Of a DNA stretch of 50,369 nt, positions 15,074 through 22,592 are shown one piece after another (within the stretch, counting starts at the first letter, position 1; each line of letters begins with the position of its first letter). The stretch is taken from NCBI GenBank assembly GCA_934276635.1, contig CAKQTH010000008.1, forward strand, positions 1 to 50,369, read 5' to 3'. Under the pieces are notes generated by a model that saw only the letters and a list, made by a program, of their open reading frames with translations, was not told the origin of the DNA and searched no databases. Both the position numbers and the translations under genes were made by a program. This DNA comes from an uncultured Alphaproteobacteria bacterium. GTDB taxonomy: Bacteria; Pseudomonadota; Alphaproteobacteria; RF32; CAG-239.

Positions 15074-15110
15074 AAAACCCCTCGTCAAACGAGGGGTCTC
15101 TTTTTTTAGA
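15074..15110. terminator. Hairpin terminator after pnp
   Basis: ACCCCTCG (15077-15084) pairs with CGAGGGGT (15090-15097). The reverse strand, where pnp ends at 15122, has only four T; the forward strand has CTCTTTTTTT, so it works better for forward transcripts. Confidence 0.75.
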
Positions 15111-15121
15111 ATATCAGGAGA

Positions 15122-17245
15122 TTATTTTTTTTCCAAATCTTCACCTGTTTCCTGATTAACGCGCTTAGCCGAGAGGCGGATTTTTCCTCTGTTGTCCCAG
15201 CCGAGGCATTTAACCCAGATTGCATCGCCTTCTTTATAGAAGTCTGAAACAGAAGCAATGCGTTCGTTTTTAACTTCGGAAATGTGAACCAATCCCTCAG
15301 TTGTTCCCAAGAACTTAACGAATGCGCCAAAATCCATAATTTTGGTGATAACACCGTGATAGATTTTTCCTTCTTCCGGTTCTGCAACAATTCCGTTAAT
15401 CCATTCGAGAGCAGCATCGCCTTCTTCTTTGCTCATAGAGGCGATTTTGACAACGCCGTCATCGGTAATATCGATTTTGGTATTTGTCTTTTCGACAATC
15501 TCGCGGATAACTTTTCCGCCGGAGCCGATAACTTCACGAATCTTGTCAACCGGAATTTTGATTGCGACAATGCGCGGAGCATACGGCGAAACCTGTTCAC
15601 GAGGTTCTGCAATAGCTTTTGCCATTTCGCCCAAAATGTGGATACGACCTTCGTGAGCCTGAGCCAAAGCGGTTTTCATAATGTCTTTGGTGATAGATGT
15701 AATTTTGATATCCATCTGCAAAGCCGTAACACCGTCTTTTGTTCCTGCAACCTTAAAGTCCATATCGCCGAGGTGGTCTTCATCACCCAAAATATCGGTC
15801 AGAACGGCAACGCGTCCGTCGTTTTCTTTAATCAAGCCCATAGCGATGCCTGCAACCGGCTTGCGGAGCGGAACGCCTGCTGCCATCAAAGACAATGTGG
15901 AGCCGCAAACCGTGGCCATAGAAGACGAACCGTTAGATTCCATAATGTCGGAAACAACACGAACCGTATACGGGAATGCGTCTTTGTCTTTCGGCATCAT
16001 CGGGTGGATTGCGCGCCAAGCAAGTTTTCCGTGTCCGATTTCGCGGCGTCCCGGAGAACCCAATCTGCCGCATTCACCGACCGAGAACGGCGGGAAGTTA
16101 TAATTGAGCATAAAGTCTTCTTTATATTCTTTCATCAGACCGTCAACAATCTGCGCGTCATCACCGGTACCCAAAGTCGTAACAACCAAAGCCTGTGTTT
16201 CACCGCGGGTAAACAAAGCAGAACCGTGAACCATCGGTAAAACATCTACTTCGCACTGAATCGGGCGAACAGTCTTTGTGTCGCGGCCGTCGATACGATG
16301 CCCGGTAGTCAAAACTTTTTCTCTGACAACTTTGTGCATCAATTTTTCGATGGCATCGCCGACATAGCGCATTTCAAGCTCGTTTTCCGGATCGATTGTA
16401 GCCTTAACTTCTTCAGAAGCCTGACCGACCAAAGTTCCGCGTGCTAGTTTGTCAGTTTCCTTAAATGCTTCTTCAAACTTTGCGCCGAATTGTTTTTCAA
16501 TACGGTTATAAAGTTCGTCAAATTCTTTCGGAAATACCGGAGTTTCCCAAGCAGGTTTTCCGGCTTCTGCCTTCAATTCATTAATCATTGCGATAACCGG
16601 CTGGAAGCTTTCAAAACCGAACATAACGGCGCCGAGCATTGTTTCTTCGGAGAGCTCCTGAGCCTCTGATTCTACCATCAGAACGCCTTCATTGGTACCG
16701 GCAACGGCCAGTTCCAATTCGGTATTCTTCATTTCTTCAATTGTCGGATTTAAGACATATTCACCATTGATATATCCGACTTTGGCAGCGCCGATAGGTC
16801 CCATAAACGGAATGCCAGAAACAGCCAAAGCTGCGGAAGCGGCAATCATCGAAACGATATCGGAGTCTGTTTTTTGGTCGTGAGAAAGCACGGTACAAAC
16901 AATTTGAACTTCATTTTTGAATGCATCAGGAAACAGAGGGCGAATCGGTCTGTCAATCAAGCGCGACAACAAAACTTCGCGTTCCGAAGGTTTGCCTTCT
17001 CTTTTCATAAAGCCGCCCGGAATTTTTCCGGTAGCATAATATTTTTCCTGATAATTGACGGTCAAAGGAAAAAAGTCCTGATCGGCCTTTACCTCTTTTG
17101 CCGCACACACGGTTGCGATAACTTCTGTTTCACCATATTTTGCCACAACCGCACCAGTGGCTTGTCTGGCAAGTTTTCCTGTCTCAAGAACAAGTTTGCG
17201 TCCGCCCCAATCCATTTCTTTGCGGACAACCTTAAAATCTATCAT
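15122..17245 (-). CDS. pnp: Polyribonucleotide nucleotidyltransferase (PNPase)
   Basis: 707 residues. Two RNase PH domains (about 1-215 and 300-545) surround an all-helical linker; GRRE, FTRGETQALV and the second-domain GDEDHLGDMDFKVAGT carry the phosphate and metal sites. A KH domain (VIGSGGKVIREI) and an S1 domain (GVITKIMDFGAFVKFLG) follow. It degrades RNA 3' to 5' with phosphate and is part of the alphaproteobacterial degradosome. It lies downstream of truB and rpsO on the same strand, the classic order. A large hairpin in the rpsO-pnp gap probably mediates processing and autoregulation. Confidence 0.97.
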   Translation of the reverse strand: MIDFKVVRKEMDWGGRKLVLETGKLARQATGAVVAKYGETEVIATVCAAKEVKADQDFFPLTVNYQEKYYATGKIPGGFMKREGKPSEREVLLSRLIDRPIRPLFPDAFKNEVQIVCTVLSHDQKTDSDIVSMIAASAALAVSGIPFMGPIGAAKVGYINGEYVLNPTIEEMKNTELELAVAGTNEGVLMVESEAQELSEETMLGAVMFGFESFQPVIAMINELKAEAGKPAWETPVFPKEFDELYNRIEKQFGAKFEEAFKETDKLARGTLVGQASEEVKATIDPENELEMRYVGDAIEKLMHKVVREKVLTTGHRIDGRDTKTVRPIQCEVDVLPMVHGSALFTRGETQALVVTTLGTGDDAQIVDGLMKEYKEDFMLNYNFPPFSVGECGRLGSPGRREIGHGKLAWRAIHPMMPKDKDAFPYTVRVVSDIMESNGSSSMATVCGSTLSLMAAGVPLRKPVAGIAMGLIKENDGRVAVLTDILGDEDHLGDMDFKVAGTKDGVTALQMDIKITSITKDIMKTALAQAHEGRIHILGEMAKAIAEPREQVSPYAPRIVAIKIPVDKIREVIGSGGKVIREIVEKTNTKIDITDDGVVKIASMSKEEGDAALEWINGIVAEPEEGKIYHGVITKIMDFGAFVKFLGTTEGLVHISEVKNERIASVSDFYKEGDAIWVKCLGWDNRGKIRLSAKRVNQETGEDLEKK

Positions 17246-17310
17246 ATATTTTCCTTTCCTATCTAAATCTCTTTAAACCTCACCCGAAAGTTTAATCTTT
17301 CAGGATTTTA

Positions 17311-17347
17311 AGCGGGAATGCGGAGCCCTATGCCCCGCATTCCCGTG
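17311..17347 (-). promoter_or_regulatory. Long hairpin in the rpsO-pnp gap
   Basis: CGGGAATGCGG (17313-17323) and CCGCATTCCCG (17335-17345) form an 11-base-pair perfect stem with no T run on the coding strand. In E. coli an RNase III-cut stem at this place starts PNPase autoregulation; this hairpin sits in the same position. Confidence 0.6.
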
Positions 17348-17350
17348 AAA

Positions 17351-17620
17351 TTATTTACGCAAATCAAGCTTCTTAATCAAATCCTGATATCTTTCTTCGC
17401 TTGTAGCCTTAAGGTGATCCAAAAGGTGACGGCGGCGGGATACCATTTTCATCAAGCCGAGGCGGGAGTGCAAATCTTTTTTATGAACATTAAAGTGTTC
17501 AATCAAAGCGTTGATTCTGTATGTCCAAATTGCAATTTGAACTTCCGGAGAACCTGTATCGCCCGGTTTTGTGCCGTATTTTGCAATAATTTCCTGTTTC
17601 TTTTCATTTGTAATCGACAT
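17351..17620 (-). CDS. rpsO: Ribosomal protein uS15
   Basis: 89 residues from the ATG at 17620; the open frame continues upstream into truB, but MSITNEKKQEIIAKYG is the family start. Typical features are DTGSPEVQIA, the HxxxHKKDLHSRLGL segment and the RRRHLLDHLK stretch. It binds the three-way junction of 16S rRNA early in small-subunit assembly. It lies between truB (17 bases upstream) and pnp. Confidence 0.97.
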   Translation of the reverse strand: MSITNEKKQEIIAKYGTKPGDTGSPEVQIAIWTYRINALIEHFNVHKKDLHSRLGLMKMVSRRRHLLDHLKATSEERYQDLIKKLDLRK

Positions 17621-17637
17621 CTGTTTTTCCTTTTTTG

Positions 17638-18546
17638 TTATAAGTTGAAAACACGCAGAGGAGAAATTCTTTTTTCTTCCACCTGCACAATCGCTACCAA
17701 ACAATTTTGAGACATTGCGAGAGCTTTTTTCCCGCACAAATTTTCCAAAGCATAATTGCGAGGAGAAATTTTTTGTCCGAGCCTTAATTTGGCGGCATCT
17801 TCTTCCGAAACGGCAAAGTCCGCGATGTCGCGCAGAGGTGCCTCTGTCGGAAGAAGTAAATCTTTACAATCACTTTCATACACCATATTTTTTAATTTTT
17901 CCAGCAAAATCGTATCATTAATCGAAAAATTTGCGCATTTTGTTCTTTTTAGAGAGGTCAGATATCCGACAGAGCCGAGTTTTGCGGCAATATCGGCGCC
18001 TAGAACCCGAACATATGTTCCTTTTGAACAATTTACGCAAAATTTTGCACAATTATCAGATGGCATCTCCAAAAGCCGAAGGTCAAAAATCTCGATTTTG
18101 CGCGGCGCAATGCTGACATCAACGCCTTTTCTGGCCAAATCATAGGCTCTCTGTCCGTTAATTTTGATGGCGGAATAGGCCGGAGGAGTCTGCTCGATTG
18201 TTCCGATAAATTGCGGAATAACATGCATAATTTCTTCTCTTGACGGAATTTTATCCGAGGTTGCGACAATTTTTCCTTCCGTGTCGAGCGTATCGGTCTG
18301 TTGTCCGAATTTCAGCTCAAATTCATATTCTTTTGCACCGTCCGCAACCATTGAAATCAGCTTTGTCGCCTCGCCGAACGCAATCGGCAAAACGCCTTCC
18401 GCAAACGGATCAAGCGTTCCGCAATGGCCGTTTTTGTTGGCGTCAAAAAGCCTTCTGGTCTGCACAACCGCATCGTTTGAAGAAATCCCTTTCGGCTTGT
18501 TTAAGATAAGCCAGCCGTTGATATTTTGATGTTTGTTTCTTTTCAT
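17638..18546 (-). CDS. truB: tRNA pseudouridine-55 synthase TruB
   Basis: 302 residues. Hallmarks are GWLILNKPKGISSN near the start, the catalytic Asp in HCGTLDPFAEGVLPI (about 45), AYSAIKINGQRAYDLAR, and KGTYVRVLGADIAAKLG. A short PUA-like end follows. It makes pseudouridine 55 in the T loop of tRNA and acts as an RNA chaperone. It starts 3 bases after the stop of the chromate-transporter gene, so the reverse unit may run chrA-chrA-truB-rpsO-pnp. Confidence 0.95.
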   Translation of the reverse strand: MKRNKHQNINGWLILNKPKGISSNDAVVQTRRLFDANKNGHCGTLDPFAEGVLPIAFGEATKLISMVADGAKEYEFELKFGQQTDTLDTEGKIVATSDKIPSREEIMHVIPQFIGTIEQTPPAYSAIKINGQRAYDLARKGVDVSIAPRKIEIFDLRLLEMPSDNCAKFCVNCSKGTYVRVLGADIAAKLGSVGYLTSLKRTKCANFSINDTILLEKLKNMVYESDCKDLLLPTEAPLRDIADFAVSEEDAAKLRLGQKISPRNYALENLCGKKALAMSQNCLVAIVQVEEKRISPLRVFNL

Positions 18547-18549
18547 TTT

Positions 18550-19068
18550 TTATAATCCGAAAACAATTCCGGCAATCGCGCCGAGAATAATATACAATAT
18601 CGGAGAGGCTTTTACAAACCTTCCGGCAACAAAAAATCCGATTGAAAATGCCGCAATTTTCCAATCGTGCAGCGAAAGTTTCGCAATAAGAATACCGGCA
18701 TACAAAATCAGCGCCAAAGCTGCCGGTCTGATACCGAACATAATGTTTTGAAACCAGAGGCAGTCTTTGTTTTTCAAAATATATTTTGCGCATAAAATCA
18801 ATATAATAAACGACGGGAGGACCAATCCGAAGGTTGCGCTCAGACTTCCGCCGACGCCTGCGGTTTTGTATCCGACAAAAGTTGCCATATTAACTCCGAG
18901 CGGCCCCGGAGTTGATTCTGAAATCGCAATCATATCAGTCAGTTCGGCAAGCGAAAACCAAGCGCGTTTGGCGCTGAGCTCCACCAAAAACGGAATTGTT
19001 ACCATTCCGCCGCCGATGGCCATTAATCCGATGAGAAAAAATTCATAAAACAAAAGCAGATAAATCAT
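18550..19068 (-). CDS. Chromate transporter family protein, half-size (second of pair)
   Basis: 172 residues from the ATG at 19068, which overlaps the preceding gene's stop by 4 bases (ATGA). About six hydrophobic segments and the CHR signature IAISESTPGPLGVNMATFVGY (in parts FxxGG and PGP) are seen. Single-domain CHR proteins act as pairs of inverted orientation, together equal to one full ChrA. The family exports chromate in some bacteria, but here the substrate may be another oxyanion. Confidence 0.88.
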   Translation of the reverse strand: MIYLLLFYEFFLIGLMAIGGGMVTIPFLVELSAKRAWFSLAELTDMIAISESTPGPLGVNMATFVGYKTAGVGGSLSATFGLVLPSFIILILCAKYILKNKDCLWFQNIMFGIRPAALALILYAGILIAKLSLHDWKIAAFSIGFFVAGRFVKASPILYIILGAIAGIVFGL

Positions 19069-19616
19069 TTTTTTCTCCTCAGCAGCGGGAGAGCTTTTTG
19101 CCAGATAAATCCGAGAGCGCAGCCGCATAAAATTGTGTATATCGGCGAAAGCGAAAAAATCGTCAGCAATGCGAACGAGCACACAAACACTACGGCGGCG
19201 CCGACTTTGCGGATATTTTTGCGCCCGAGTTCTATTACCACATTGGCGATAATTGCCACGACTGCGGCTCTGATACCGTTAAAAGCATGCACGACATAAG
19301 CATTGTCCATATAATTGTGTAGAATTGCGGCAATAAGAGTGATAATAATCAGCGACGGCAACACAACGCCGAAAGTTGCAACCGCGGCACCCGATTTTTT
19401 GCCGACTTCATATCCGGTCATTGTTGCGGTGTTGATTGCAATAATCCCGGGCGTGCATTGTGCGATGGCAAAATAATCAAGCAAATCCTGCTCTTTGAGC
19501 CAGCCTTTTTTCTTTACGAGTTCGTCTTCAAGCAGCGCAATCATCGCCGCGCCTCCGCCGAATGTAAAGATTCCGATGCGGAAGAAAGAGGCAAACAATT
19601 CCCACAAAATTTTCAT
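19065..19616 (-). CDS. Chromate transporter family protein, half-size (first of pair)
   Basis: 183 residues. FFRIGIFTFGGGAAMIALLE near the start and AIAQCTPGIIAINTATMTGY (about 50-70) are CHR signatures, followed by four or five hydrophobic helices. It is translationally coupled to the next CHR gene by a 4-base overlap. Both are needed for a functional short-chain CHR transporter. The gene is divergent from pntAA. Confidence 0.88.
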   Translation of the reverse strand: MKILWELFASFFRIGIFTFGGGAAMIALLEDELVKKKGWLKEQDLLDYFAIAQCTPGIIAINTATMTGYEVGKKSGAAVATFGVVLPSLIIITLIAAILHNYMDNAYVVHAFNGIRAAVVAIIANVVIELGRKNIRKVGAAVVFVCSFALLTIFSLSPIYTILCGCALGFIWQKALPLLRRKK

Positions 19617-19701
19617 ATTTTAAGCTATGTCCTCTGTTTATTCGTTCAATAAAGATTACATCATATATCATAAAAAAATTTATAATACAAGCAGGGATAA
19701 A

Positions 19702-20718
19702 ATGCGGATAGGAATTTTGAAAGAAAGTCAAAATCGCGTGGCGTTGGCTCCGGCAGAAGCAAAAAAACTGGTGGACGGCGGGTTTGAAGTCTGGATAGAA
19801 AACAAAGCTGGGGAAAGCGCGTTGTTTGATGATGCGCAATATGTCAGAAATCGGGCGAATACGGCGACCAGAGCAAAAGTTTTGAAAATGGCGGATTTGT
19901 TTTTGCAGATTGAACCGCCAAAGCCGTCAGATGTTGTAAAAATGAAAGATTGCGCCTCAATAGCCGCAGATTTCGGAAGTTTTGAAAACTATAACGGTTG
20001 GAAAGAAAAAAAATTGAATTGTTTTGCTCTTAATCTGTTACCGAGGCTTTCAAACCTGCAGAATATGGATATTCTTTCATCGCAGGATATGCTCGGAGGC
20101 TATGCTGCGGCGCATGAAGCTCTTTCTATCAGCAAAAAAATTCCGTCGATGATGATAACCGCGGCCGGAACTTTGTATGCGGCAAATGCTTTGGTCGTTG
20201 GGCTCGGAGTATTCGGACTTTCGGCCGCCGCAGCTCTGAAAAAAGCCGGGGCCAATGTTTTTGCTTTTGATATTGCGCCGAATTCGGCCGAGATTATAAA
20301 TTCGGTCGGCGCGCGTTTTGTTGATTTGGCGGACAAAGGCAAAAAAAACGAGTTTTTTCATAAGGTGGATATTCTGATTTGTGCGGCATCGGGCAAGTCT
20401 GAAAAAGCACCGAAACTTATCGGAAAAGATTCGTTTGTCAATCTTCCGAACGGCTGCGTGATTATTGATGCGGCAATAAAAAACGGCGGAAATGTCTATT
20501 GCACAAAGGCCGGAAAAACAATCGAAGTTGACGGAATTACGGTCGTCGGAACATTGGATTGGGCGGAAAAAGTCGCAAATTCGGCATCTGCGCTGTATTC
20601 GAAAAATATGTATAATTTTGTACTCAATGCCGTGAGCGGCAACAATTTTGATTTCGGCAAAAGTTTTATGCAAAAAATTTGCATCTGCCGTTGCGGAAAC
20701 CAAATGGAGAAAAAATAA
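19702..20718 (+). CDS. pntAA: NAD(P) transhydrogenase subunit alpha part 1
   Basis: 338 residues from the ATG at 19702, which begins MRIGILKESQNRVALAP as the family does; the frame is open further upstream, but that part has no matching residues. The NAD(H)-binding Rossmann loop is GLGVFGLSAAAAL, and SSQDMLGGYAA is the nucleotide-proximal helix. It is somewhat shorter than many PntAA proteins. In the soluble dI component NADH donates hydride to NADP across the interface with PntB domain III, driven by the proton gradient. The split into three genes is the alphaproteobacterial arrangement. Stop and next start overlap (TAATG). Confidence 0.93.
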   Translation: MRIGILKESQNRVALAPAEAKKLVDGGFEVWIENKAGESALFDDAQYVRNRANTATRAKVLKMADLFLQIEPPKPSDVVKMKDCASIAADFGSFENYNGWKEKKLNCFALNLLPRLSNLQNMDILSSQDMLGGYAAAHEALSISKKIPSMMITAAGTLYAANALVVGLGVFGLSAAAALKKAGANVFAFDIAPNSAEIINSVGARFVDLADKGKKNEFFHKVDILICAASGKSEKAPKLIGKDSFVNLPNGCVIIDAAIKNGGNVYCTKAGKTIEVDGITVVGTLDWAEKVANSASALYSKNMYNFVLNAVSGNNFDFGKSFMQKICICRCGNQMEKK

Positions 20719-21020
20719 TGGAAACAATGTTTTTGTTTGTGATTTTTGTTTTGGCGGCGTTTGTCGGATATTTTGTGGTATGGGGAATCACGCCGGCGCT
20801 TCATTCTCCGCTCATAAGCGTTTCAAACGCAATTTCTGGCATTGTGATAATCGGTGCGATACTTTCTTTCGGCTCGGAGACCGAACAAAGTTCCGAGGTT
20901 TTGTCGCTGATTGCGATTTTTTTGGCGACCATAAACATTTTCGGGGGTTTTACGCTTTCGCAGAGAATGCTTGCGATGTTCAATAAAAAAGCAAAAAAAG
21001 CGGCAAAGGAGAAAAAATGA
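20718..21020 (+). CDS. pntAB: NAD(P) transhydrogenase subunit alpha part 2 (membrane)
   Basis: 100 residues with three to four transmembrane helices: ITPALHSPLISVSNAISG is the strongly conserved segment of membrane domain dII. The ATG overlaps the pntAA stop codon by one base, and the stop overlaps the pntB ATG by 4 bases, so the three subunits are translationally coupled and made in equal amounts. Confidence 0.94.
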   Translation: METMFLFVIFVLAAFVGYFVVWGITPALHSPLISVSNAISGIVIIGAILSFGSETEQSSEVLSLIAIFLATINIFGGFTLSQRMLAMFNKKAKKAAKEKK

Positions 21021-22378
21021 TGAATTATTCGCATTATCAAATATTTTTCTATCTTTTGGCCGCGATTTTCTTTATTTTTTCGTTGCATTCGATGACCTCG
21101 CCGCAGACGGCAAAATCAGGCAATATTATGGGCATTGCCGGAATGATTCTGGCGCTCGGAATTTCTTTTGTGCCACCGTTTGCGGGCGAAAGATATGTTT
21201 TTTTGATTGTGATAATCGGAGCGGTCATCGGAATATATCTGGCGCTTAAGATACACATCAAGGCTTTGCCGGAGATGGTGGCGGCGTTTAACGGGCTGGG
21301 CGGATTGTCCGCGGTGCTGATTTCAATCGCTCAGATGATAAACGGAGACGGCGAATATTTTGATAATGTGCTCGGGCTGATTATCGGCAGTTTGGCGTTT
21401 TCGGGCTCTCTGGTTGCTTTCTTAAAGCTGCACAATCTGATGAAAGCGCAGCCGATTGTTTTTGCTGGTCAGCATATTATCAACGCGGCGCTGGCTTTGG
21501 CCTGCACGATATTATGCATTGTTTTTGTGTTATATCCGCAGTCCGAAACATTTTATATTTTGGCAATGTGTTCGGTTTTGCTCGGATTTTTGCTTGTGTT
21601 GCCGATTGGCGGCGCGGATATGCCAATAGCCATATCAATTTTGAACGCATATTCAGGCTTGGCGGCAGTCGGTATAGGTTTTTCGATGCATAATGTGATT
21701 TTGATTGTGTCCGGAGCGCTTGTCGGCGCCAGCGGTGCGATTTTGGCATATGTGATGACAAAGGCGATGAACAGGTCAATTGCAAATATTATTACCGGAA
21801 GTTTTTCGACTGACGAAATATCAAATATGTCTGACGGGCGTAAAGTTCATGAGGCAGTGCCGCAGGAAGCCGCGTTTTTGCTTGAAAATTGTGCAAAAAT
21901 TATCATTGTTCCGGGGTATGGTATGGCGGTTTCGCAAGCGCAGTCGGCGCTGAAAAAAATGGTTGAAGTTTTGCAGGAAAAATACGACGTGTCGGTAAAA
22001 TATGCAATTCATCCGGTGGCAGGGCGAATGCCGGGGCATATGAATGTTTTGTTGGCAGAGGCCGGAGTCGATTATGACGAAGTTTTTGCCCTTGAGGACA
22101 TCAACGAAGAGTTTGCCGATGCGGACGCGGCGTTTGTGGTCGGTGCGAACGATATTGTAAATCAGGCTGCGCAGAATATCTCGTCGAGCCCATTATATGG
22201 AATGCCTGTGCTCAAAGTTTGGGAGTCAAAAATCGTGTTTGTGGTAAAGCGCTCAATGTCCACCGGATATTCTGGAGTAGACAACCCATTGTTTTACAAC
22301 GATAATACGATGATGCTATTCGGAGACGCCAAAGATGTTTTGCATAAGATTGTCAAATATCTTGAAGAAGGTGAATAA
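21017..22378 (+). CDS. pntB: NAD(P) transhydrogenase subunit beta
   Basis: 453 residues. The first about 260 residues are hydrophobic with eight or so helices carrying the proton path (including GLGGLSAVLISIAQM). The C-terminal NADP-binding domain III has IIVPGYGMAVSQAQ, HPVAGRMPGHMNVLLAEA, VGANDIVNQAA and KRSMSTGYSGVDNPLF. Together with PntAA/PntAB it makes NADPH from NADH using the proton motive force in the inner membrane. Confidence 0.97.
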   Translation: MMNYSHYQIFFYLLAAIFFIFSLHSMTSPQTAKSGNIMGIAGMILALGISFVPPFAGERYVFLIVIIGAVIGIYLALKIHIKALPEMVAAFNGLGGLSAVLISIAQMINGDGEYFDNVLGLIIGSLAFSGSLVAFLKLHNLMKAQPIVFAGQHIINAALALACTILCIVFVLYPQSETFYILAMCSVLLGFLLVLPIGGADMPIAISILNAYSGLAAVGIGFSMHNVILIVSGALVGASGAILAYVMTKAMNRSIANIITGSFSTDEISNMSDGRKVHEAVPQEAAFLLENCAKIIIVPGYGMAVSQAQSALKKMVEVLQEKYDVSVKYAIHPVAGRMPGHMNVLLAEAGVDYDEVFALEDINEEFADADAAFVVGANDIVNQAAQNISSSPLYGMPVLKVWESKIVFVVKRSMSTGYSGVDNPLFYNDNTMMLFGDAKDVLHKIVKYLEEGE

Positions 22379-22402
22379 ACACGCACTTTTATATGATTTT
22401 TC

Positions 22403-22431
22403 TTGACGAACGAATATTTGTGTTGTATTTT
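22403..22431 (+). promoter_or_regulatory. ileS promoter
   Basis: TTGACG (22403-22408), 17-base spacer, TATTTT (22426-22431). Transcription would begin near 22438, giving a leader of about 155 bases before ileS that contains a small isoleucine-rich reading frame. Confidence 0.7.
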
Positions 22432-22461
22432 TCAATCAATTTCTGAATGGAGTTTTTGAAA

Positions 22462-22509
22462 ATGCGCGCATTTGTTTGCATACATAAGATTTTTATCATT
22501 ATCCCTTAG
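22462..22509 (+). CDS. Putative isoleucine-rich leader peptide of ileS
   Basis: A 15-residue frame, MRAFVCIHKIFIIIP, with GGAG 9 bases before the ATG. Five of its fifteen residues are Ile, three in a row just before the stop (ATC ATT ATC). The stop codon lies inside a small hairpin, ATCCC-TTAG-GGGAT (22501-22514). This is the plan of attenuation leaders in which ribosome stalling at scarce aminoacyl-tRNA changes RNA folding; the downstream gene is the cognate synthetase. I could not find a strong terminator fold, so the mechanism may act on translation or mRNA stability. Confidence 0.5.
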   Translation: MRAFVCIHKIFIIIP

Positions 22510-22592
22510 GGGATTGTTGCGTTATATTTTCTATTTAATTTTATCAATTTATAAATCAAAAAAATTACATTCATATCAGGGTGCTAAAAACT

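Noticed and set aside
15284..16240. Long open frame (318 codons) on the forward strand inside pnp
   Set aside because: It is antisense to a fully conserved PNPase. Its translation is low complexity (Phe, Asn, Cys, Arg rich) with no family features and no ribosome site.
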